Source of the DNA: Anaerolineae bacterium
GTDB lineage: Bacteria > Chloroflexota > Anaerolineae > Anaerolineales > UBA4823
Length of the DNA: 64,000 nt
NCBI GenBank assembly: GCA_003327455.1
Contig: QOQU01000006.1
Span: 1 to 64,000 of the forward strand
Direction: 5' to 3'
A program made the translations under genes and the position numbers. The notes under the pieces are model-generated. The model had not been told where the DNA came from and ran no database searches. It worked only from the letters and a program-made list of their open reading frames with translations. Positions 59,310-64,000 of this stretch are shown here, one piece after another (position 1 is the stretch's first letter; each line of letters starts with the position of its first letter).

Positions 59310-60615
59310 GTCTCATCCTCACTCCGAGTTCCTCGAACAAATGAAACGCATCCCCGAAGTCCTTGCCCCCAGCCTGGCAGAAGACTGGCCGAAACTGCCA
59401 GTGGTCAAAGCCGAGGGTGCGTACCTATATACTGCTGATGGCAGGCGCTACCTGGATTTCACTTCCGGGATCGCAGTCACCAATCTCGGCCATGGTCATC
59501 CCCGTGTTTTAGAAGCTGCCAGGCGCCAAATGGAGGAAATGGTTCATAGCGCAGTTGGCGTTACGATTCACAAATCTCTGCTCGATCTCTGCGAAGCTCT
59601 ACCAAAAGTTCTACCGGGTGAGATGGACATGTTCTTCTTCGGCAATAGTGGCGCAGAAGCAGTAGAAGGCGCCATCAAACTCGCCCGTTATTTCAGTGGT
59701 CGACCGGGCATCATCGCTTTTGAAGGGGGTTTTCATGGGCGCACCTACGGAGCAGCTTCGGTTACCTCTGTCAAAGCCAAGTACCGCAATCATTACGAGC
59801 CTTTCGTCCCCAGCATTTATTTTGTCCCTTACCCGTATGCCTATCGCTGCCCACTTGGCTCTACGCCCGAAAAAGCGCTGGAATGGACATTGCTGAGCAT
59901 TGAACGCCTGTTCCAACATCAGATTCCCCCTTCCCAGGTAGCAGCTTTCCTGGTCGAACCCATCCAGGGCGAAGGAGGTTACATCGTCCCACCGCGCGAT
60001 TTCCTGCCAGCTCTGCGCAAAATCTGCGACCAACATGGTATCCTGTTAATCCTTGATGAAGTACAAACCGGCTTTGGACGCACGGGCGAGATGTTTGCCT
60101 GTCAACACAGCGGCATCGTGCCCGACATTCTGGCGATCGCCAAAGGTATCGCCAATGGCTTTCCGCTGAGCGCCACGGTTGCCAGCCGTAAACTGATGAG
60201 CCAGTGGTTGCCCGGCGCTCATGGAACAACCTATGGTGGCAATCCCATCGCCTGCGCGGCCGCCCTCGCAACCCTGCAAGTGATTCAAGAAGAAAACCTG
60301 CTCGAAAACGCTCGCCGAATGGGCAAGCGCTTCCTGGATGGTTTAAACGTTTTGAAGAAGAAATACCCCATCATCGGCGAGGTACGCGGTTTGGGACTGA
60401 TGCTGGCAATGGAGTTTGTGTATCCCGATCGCGATAAGCAACCCAACCCCGAAGCGGCTTTCAACCTGCTGAATGCCATGCTAGAACAAGGTCTGGTGGC
60501 TTATATGGCTGGAACAGTTGGACAAGTCGTGCGCTACATTCCCCCTCTGATTGTCACCGCCGAGCAGGTTGATGAAGCGCTCGCCATCACCGAGAAAGGG
60601 TTAGCTACTTTGTAG
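59308..60615 (+). CDS. Class III PLP-dependent aminotransferase (4-aminobutyrate/ornithine type)
   Basis: 435 residues from ATG 59308, which has AAAGGAG nine bases ahead; an upstream in-frame ATG (59152) is rejected. The protein shows GAYLYTADGRRYLDFTSGIAVTNLGHGHP, GNSGAEAVEGAIKLARYFSGR, FEGGFHGRTYGAASVT, and DEVQTGFGRTGEMFACQH with the PLP-Lys in AIAKGIANGFPL, as in GabT-like enzymes. It moves an amino group from an omega-amino acid to a keto acid. The 3' end overlaps the convergent LuxR-type gene by 11 bases. Substrate not resolved. Confidence 0.93.
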   Translation: MSHPHSEFLEQMKRIPEVLAPSLAEDWPKLPVVKAEGAYLYTADGRRYLDFTSGIAVTNLGHGHPRVLEAARRQMEEMVHSAVGVTIHKSLLDLCEALPKVLPGEMDMFFFGNSGAEAVEGAIKLARYFSGRPGIIAFEGGFHGRTYGAASVTSVKAKYRNHYEPFVPSIYFVPYPYAYRCPLGSTPEKALEWTLLSIERLFQHQIPPSQVAAFLVEPIQGEGGYIVPPRDFLPALRKICDQHGILLILDEVQTGFGRTGEMFACQHSGIVPDILAIAKGIANGFPLSATVASRKLMSQWLPGAHGTTYGGNPIACAAALATLQVIQEENLLENARRMGKRFLDGLNVLKKKYPIIGEVRGLGLMLAMEFVYPDRDKQPNPEAAFNLLNAMLEQGLVAYMAGTVGQVVRYIPPLIVTAEQVDEALAITEKGLATL

Positions 60616-61039
60616 GAAGCAAAGGAACAGTTGCAGCAGGCTGCCAGGCACTGAAGTCCCAGTCGGCTAAAGCCTGGCGCATTTCGCTCAGGTTTTGTAA
60701 TTCCAATTTGTTCAGGGCGTTGCGTGCATGGGTCTTGACCGTGTCGTAGGAAACGATCAATTGATCGGCAACTTCGCGATAGCTGTATCCCAAACACAAC
60801 AGGGCAACAACTTGCTGTTCACGCCGCGAGAGTCGCTGCCAGCGACGCAGGTATTCCTGAGCGGCGTAGCGCGCCGAAAGGGCATAGCGCAATAGATCCG
60901 CCGCAATTTGCTGGGCTGAGCGACCTTCTTGCTGCGCCAACTCTTCCAAAACGCTTCGGATTTCAGGATCGGCAATCACCACCTCCGTTGACGTGGCAGT
61001 GCGCCTTCCCTCTGGGCGCAACCGCTTCCAAAACGACAT
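60605..61039 (-). CDS. Small LuxR-type transcriptional regulator
   Basis: 144 residues. An N-terminal 65-residue helical part (VIADPEIRSVLEELAQQEGRSAQQIAADLLRYAL) resembles a short dimerisation or ribbon-helix region, then a LuxR-type helix-turn-helix at about 69-130 (LSRREQQVVALLCLGYSYREVADQLIVSYDTVKTHARNALNKLEL). No receiver domain or ligand-binding domain is present. AAGGAGGTG precedes ATG 61039. Its promoter is near-perfect and overlapped by a palindrome, see 61085-61131. Confidence 0.88.
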   Translation of the reverse strand: MSFWKRLRPEGRRTATSTEVVIADPEIRSVLEELAQQEGRSAQQIAADLLRYALSARYAAQEYLRRWQRLSRREQQVVALLCLGYSYREVADQLIVSYDTVKTHARNALNKLELQNLSEMRQALADWDFSAWQPAATVPLLPTK

Positions 61040-61084
61040 GGATACACCTCCTTAACAGCTTATCCCAAAAAGGCTTCCTGCCAT

Positions 61085-61131
61085 TAATAGAACTTTTGTT
61101 CTATTATAAAGGCATTCGCTTATCTTGTCAA
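61085..61131 (-). promoter_or_regulatory. Consensus promoter with GAAC-N4-GTTC palindrome
   Basis: Minus strand: TTGACA (61131-61126), 17 bases, TATAAT (61108-61103). Overlapping the -10 box and start point is the perfect inverted repeat TAATAGAAC-(4)-GTTCTATTA (61085-61106). GAAC-N4-GTTC is the core of the LexA box of Gram-positive bacteria, and a repressor bound here would block the promoter. The promoter drives the LuxR-type gene at 61039. Confidence 0.8.
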
Positions 61132-61234
61132 TAGCCGATCAACGATCGCGCATCAGCGATGAAAAGTGGGTCAACTGGCGCATCTCCATTCATCCCTGTG
61201 AACTGGGAAAACAAGCCAAGAGGCCGAAAAGGGT

Positions 61235-61243
61235 TGGTATAAT
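61235..61243 (+). promoter_or_regulatory. Extended -10 promoter of the MetH-activation-like gene
   Basis: TGGTATAAT (TG-n-TATAAT) lies 32 bases before ATG 61276, giving a leader of about 26 bases with a short AAGGTAATACCTT inverted repeat. No clear -35 element. Confidence 0.55.
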
Positions 61244-61275
61244 CGAAAAGAAAGTCAGTCAAGGTAATACCTTCC

Positions 61276-61992
61276 ATGCCCGACTCACGATATGATGAAT
61301 CCTTCGGAAAAGTCCTGAGCAATATCCCTTTCCAGGTTGACCGCGCCGTCCTGCGGCGAAATTTACGCCTCAAGCCCGGCAGCCATCACCTTGGCGAACT
61401 CGACCATCTTATCGATCAGGCTGAGCAAATCGGTAAACCCAAAGCCATGTTGCGCATGGTTTACATAGATGAAAAGGGGGAAAACTGGGTGCAATTGAAT
61501 GGACGGCGTCTGATCAGCCGGGTATTGCGTGTCAATCTCGAAGAAGCTCAGCGCGCCTTTATCTTTGTCGCCACCGCCGGCGTAGAACTTGACGCCTGGT
61601 CTAGAACCATCTCAGACCTGCTGCATCGCTTTTGGGCAGACGCGATTCAAGAGGTTGCCCTGGAAACTGCCCGCAGGGCTTTACACCAATATCTCGTCCA
61701 ACGCTTTCATCCAGGCTTGCTCTCGGAAATGCACCCCGGCTCTCTGGAAGACTGGCCGTTGAGCGCTCAAGACGATCTTTTCGCTCTACTCGGAGATGTA
61801 ACAGGCAGTATTGGTGTGTCTATGACTGAAAGTAAATTAATGTCCCCCGTCAAGTCGGTTTCGGGCATTGCCTTTCCTACCCAGACTCATTTCACCAGTT
61901 GCCAGCTCTGTCCGCGTGAAAACTGCCGTGCCCGTCAGGCACCTTTTGATCGTACCTTATTCGAAAAACGCTACGGCCTGGCTTCCCTATAA
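61276..61992 (+). CDS. B12-dependent methionine synthase activation domain-like protein
   Basis: 238 residues. It matches the MetH activation domain alone: FIFVATAGVELDAWSR, then HPGSLEDWPLSAQDDLFALLG, IGVSMTESKLMSPVKSVSGIAF, and a C-terminal Cys motif SCQLCPRENCRARQAPF. In MetH this domain binds SAM to reductively remethylate cob(II)alamin; stand-alone versions reactivate corrinoid proteins. It fits with the MttB-family enzyme at 27963-29402, but they are 32 kb apart and no corrinoid protein gene is in the window. The gene stands alone, with DegV convergent. Confidence 0.85.
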   Translation: MPDSRYDESFGKVLSNIPFQVDRAVLRRNLRLKPGSHHLGELDHLIDQAEQIGKPKAMLRMVYIDEKGENWVQLNGRRLISRVLRVNLEEAQRAFIFVATAGVELDAWSRTISDLLHRFWADAIQEVALETARRALHQYLVQRFHPGLLSEMHPGSLEDWPLSAQDDLFALLGDVTGSIGVSMTESKLMSPVKSVSGIAFPTQTHFTSCQLCPRENCRARQAPFDRTLFEKRYGLASL

Positions 61993-62000
61993 ACGATTCT

Positions 62001-62864
62001 CTATGTCCCCGAAGCAGGGATATAGCTCAACCCTACCGTTCCAGGGCCTGAATGAACAGCTAACGCTGGGGAAAGGGAGGTTGTCAGCGTTTCGACACAA
62101 TTAAATTGGGAACAAACCTTTTCTCTCAGATGCTCCAGTTGGTCTGCAGCGGCGACGTGCATAAAGGCGACTTTTATATTGCGGATGCCGCTTAATCGTT
62201 CTTTCATCAGTTCGGCGATGCGCGCATAAGCCTTTGGACGCGTCCGCTCGGTAGCCAAAGCCACAATAACGCCATCCTGCATCCCGATGATGGGTTTGAT
62301 ATTGAGCAGAGAGCCAATTAAGTGCTGGGCGCGCCCAATCCGCCCTCCCATATAGAGATAGCGCAAGGTGTCGGCGGTCATCATCATCATGGACTGCCTC
62401 GCCACCTGGCGGGCTTTCTCAACCACTTCGCCAATCCCCAAACCCTGTTTGGCAGCCCGCGCCGCTTCAATCACTGCCCATCCCTGCGCCATTGCCACTG
62501 CTAACGTATCCACCACATCCACGCGTAGCTTCGGCATTTTCTCTTTGAGCATCTCAACCGCAGCCAGACAGGATTGATATGCTCCGCTTCCCTTTGAAGT
62601 CATCGTCAGGGCAACAATATTTAAGCTCCGTTCAGCCAAGCGTAAAATGGCATTGACATAGTCACCCGGACTGGGGTTTGAGGTGGTCGGCAAGGTCTGA
62701 GCTGTCAAGAGATACTGGGCGAATTCATCGGGTTTTACATCTACCATGTCGCGAAGAGTTTCCATGCCTCGCATGACATAGTAGGGAACTAATTCAATTC
62801 CTAATTCTTCTATCAGGGGAGCAGGGATGCTGGCGGTTGTATCCGTGAGAATGCCTACGCTCAT
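62001..62864 (-). CDS. DegV family fatty-acid-binding protein
   Basis: 287 residues from ATG 62864 (AAGGAG ten bases ahead); the longer frame to 62906 is not used. The family pattern is clear: VGILTDTTASIPAPLIEELGIELVPYYVMRG at the start, TLPTTSNPSPGDYVNAI, LTMTSKGSGAYQSCLAA, and YLYMGGRIGRAQHLIGSLLNIKPIIGM in the second domain. DegV/FakB proteins bind a fatty acid and, with FakA kinase, feed it to phospholipid synthesis. The 3' end is 8 bases from the convergent corrinoid-activation gene. No fakA is nearby. Confidence 0.93.
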   Translation of the reverse strand: MSVGILTDTTASIPAPLIEELGIELVPYYVMRGMETLRDMVDVKPDEFAQYLLTAQTLPTTSNPSPGDYVNAILRLAERSLNIVALTMTSKGSGAYQSCLAAVEMLKEKMPKLRVDVVDTLAVAMAQGWAVIEAARAAKQGLGIGEVVEKARQVARQSMMMMTADTLRYLYMGGRIGRAQHLIGSLLNIKPIIGMQDGVIVALATERTRPKAYARIAELMKERLSGIRNIKVAFMHVAAADQLEHLREKVCSQFNCVETLTTSLSPALAVHSGPGTVGLSYIPASGT

Positions 62865-63023
62865 TTTTTTAAAACTCCTTAATCTATATACTGAATGATA
62901 AAGCATGATGAATTTCCGTGCAAGTGCTTTTCAGGAAAATTCTAAAAATACCCCCCAAACAGAAAAACACAAGAGGGAATGATTTACCCGGCAAGCCATC
63001 AACCCAAAACCCGAAAATTAAAA

Positions 63024-63045
63024 AGGCTGTCCAAGAGGACAGCCT
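63024..63045 (-). terminator. Rho-independent terminator
   Basis: AGGCTGTCC (63024-63032) pairs perfectly with GGACAGCCT (63037-63045) around AAGA. On the minus strand a T-run (TTTTTAATTTT) follows, so it ends the STAS-like gene transcript 33 bases after its stop codon. Confidence 0.85.
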
Positions 63046-63078
63046 CATAAAGATGATCTTATCGGGCATTCAGGTGAT

Positions 63079-63450
63079 CTATCCTACCAGCTGATCGACC
63101 AACCGTTCGGCTTCCTGGATTGTGCGCACTTCGGTTGCGGTATAGCCTACAGCGCGCGAGGTTCGCTGAAATTGATTGGCAGTAATGATGGTTTTATCTG
63201 AGATGACGCGTATTTCAGCACCCATTCCCCCATTAATAAGGGCTTGCATCGTCTTCTGCAATTCCAGACGACCCTCTTCTGGCAGCGGCTCCAGCTCGTG
63301 AATATCCGAAATCAAGATAAAACCCGCCTGTAATTTGCGAGCATTTTTCAACAAAGCATCGCACATGGTGCGGCATTCATTCCCATCCATTTTCCCTTTG
63401 GCAAGGAAAAGCAACTTATTTTCGAAAAAATTGGTGCGTACGTCGAACAT
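63079..63450 (-). CDS. STAS/SpoIIAA-like small protein
   Basis: 123 residues. A beta-alpha pattern (FENKLLFLAKGKMDGNECRTMCDALLKNARKLQAGFILISDIHELEPL, then GRLELQKTMQALINGG) resembles STAS or SpoIIAA-like folds used as anti-sigma antagonists. The usual phosphorylated Ser in a DxSG motif is absent: the corresponding loop is ISDIHEL. GAGG precedes the ATG. It has its own promoter (63487-63515) and terminator, so it is a monocistronic gene. Partner kinase or sigma factor is not here. Confidence 0.65.
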   Translation of the reverse strand: MFDVRTNFFENKLLFLAKGKMDGNECRTMCDALLKNARKLQAGFILISDIHELEPLPEEGRLELQKTMQALINGGMGAEIRVISDKTIITANQFQRTSRAVGYTATEVRTIQEAERLVDQLVG

Positions 63451-63486
63451 CCTGACCTCAGCTTTCTTAACCAGAGTCCTATGCTC

Positions 63487-63515
63487 ATTATAGCGACTTA
63501 ACCTATAATCTCCAA
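63487..63515 (-). promoter_or_regulatory. Promoter of the STAS-like gene
   Basis: On the minus strand TTGGAG (63515-63510), 17 bases, TATAAT (63492-63487). The gene start is 36 bases after the -10 box. The -10 is perfect; the -35 matches at three of six positions. Confidence 0.6.
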
Positions 63516-63860
63516 GGAATTACCGGCTATTCTTACAAAATTATTAGGTTCCCATGAAACGGATATTTGGTTCTCTCCATAAATGGGCTTAAATCCCCGG
63601 CTGTGGCGAAAAAAAGCGCATTAACTCACGGCAACAGGTATTCCTTTCTTCCAGGATGGAGCAAAGCGTTGTTATGCCCCAGGAAGTGAGGAATCTTAAT
63701 CCCCCTGATCAGAAAGATTTCTCAATATGATTGGGATTTCAAAGAATCAAATCAGCTTGCCCGCTACTCAGGGCAGCCACCCAGGTTCTGGATTCCGTTG
63801 TTGAATAATAGCCCCCAAGCCGTCACCTGGCTACAAGTTGCTGAAGGTTATAAGCTTAAC
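63516..63860. other. Intergenic region without recognised features
   Basis: 345 bases. I see no open frame of note, RNA gene or repeat. It holds short A/T-rich tracts and stop codons in all frames. Confidence 0.4.
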
Positions 63861-64000
63861 TCAGTACTGTAAAACGCGGGGCAATTTTTTCGCCTGCTCG
63901 ATCCAATCGGCTACCTGAGCTTGCACCGGCATTTTGCGCACCAGTTTTTTGGCATTGTTGACTTCCACCATTTTCTGGTAGAGATGCTCCGGGTTGCGCT
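63861..64000 (-). CDS. C-terminal end of an unidentified protein (partial)
   Basis: The minus strand is open from the right edge to TGA at 63863-63861. The last 46 residues start RNPEHLYQKMVEVNNAKK and end KKLPRVLQY; they are Lys/Gln-rich and helical, coding-like, with Met and Val typical of a real C-terminus. The family is not recognised and the start is beyond the window. Confidence 0.6.
   Translation of the reverse strand, partial: RNPEHLYQKMVEVNNAKKLVRKMPVQAQVADWIEQAKKLPRVLQY

Overview
The window reads as about 64 kb of chromosome from a free-living heterotrophic bacterium, most likely a member of the Chloroflexota (Anaerolineae-like). This is inferred from the mix of lipoprotein-based ABC importers, a MalT-type (LAL) regulator, M42 peptidases in tandem, bactofilin, NfeD/stomatin and MttB-family genes; there is no rRNA or ribosomal protein gene here to prove it. 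Two tRNA genes (Ser-CGA, Asn-GTT) are present. I see no CRISPR array, transposase, integrase or phage gene.

Layout. 1-6.1 kb: the tail of an unidentified gene, then three A+T-richer genes for surface glycan synthesis (a 1041-residue methyltransferase/glycosyltransferase fusion, a CgeB-like glycosyltransferase, a GT2-TPR protein). 6.1-8.2 kb (minus): a split glutamine-dependent NAD synthetase (amidase plus NadE) and a small nucleotidyltransferase. 8.2-8.5 kb: degenerate palindromic intergenic repeats. 8.7-10 kb: a GT-C-type membrane protein broken by a one-base frameshift. 10-15 kb: NfeD/stomatin pair, GNAT acetyltransferase, RNase D-like exonuclease, beta-CASP metallo-beta-lactamase protein. 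15-19.4 kb: a LacI-family regulator with a clear promoter and operator, then a CUT1 sugar importer (binding protein and two permeases, no ATPase). 19.5-25.2 kb (minus): a complete peptide/nickel-type ABC importer. 25.6-29.4 kb: an orphan molybdenum hydroxylase large subunit and a non-pyrrolysine MttB-family methyltransferase. 29.6-31.2 kb (minus): an exported copper module (two-domain multicopper oxidase and a small Met/His-rich lipoprotein). 31.9-37.5 kb (minus): a LAL regulator, a 74-residue ACT-like protein, an Acg-like nitroreductase, a Tat-exported flavodoxin and a membrane protein. 37.7-44.6 kb: sugar epimerase, 3-methyladenine glycosylase, FabI, bactofilin, a two-component system, a crotonase and HisD. 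44.7-53.6 kb: two orphan binding-protein lipoproteins, a coiled-coil nuclease-like protein, a LysM/M23 peptidase, three tandem M42 aminopeptidases and a Thr/Pro-rich membrane protein. 53.8-64 kb: PIG-L deacetylase, tRNA-Asn, a monooxygenase-fold protein, a GT-C glycosyltransferase, V4R protein plus diguanylate cyclase, class III aminotransferase, LuxR-type regulator, MetH-activation-like protein, DegV, a STAS-like protein and the C-terminus of another gene.

How the parts fit. Importers, peptidases, aminotransferase and a corrinoid-linked methyltransferase suggest a scavenger of sugars, peptides and methylated amines. The most unusual signals are regulatory: an identical 17-base element, complementary to the usual 3' end of 16S rRNA, sits 70-80 bases upstream of both binding-protein genes; the 3' end of tRNA-Asn doubles as a Shine-Dalgarno sequence for the next gene; a GAAC-N4-GTTC palindrome overlaps a consensus promoter of a LuxR-type gene; and several genes have TATAAT boxes so close to the start codon that leaderless mRNAs are likely.
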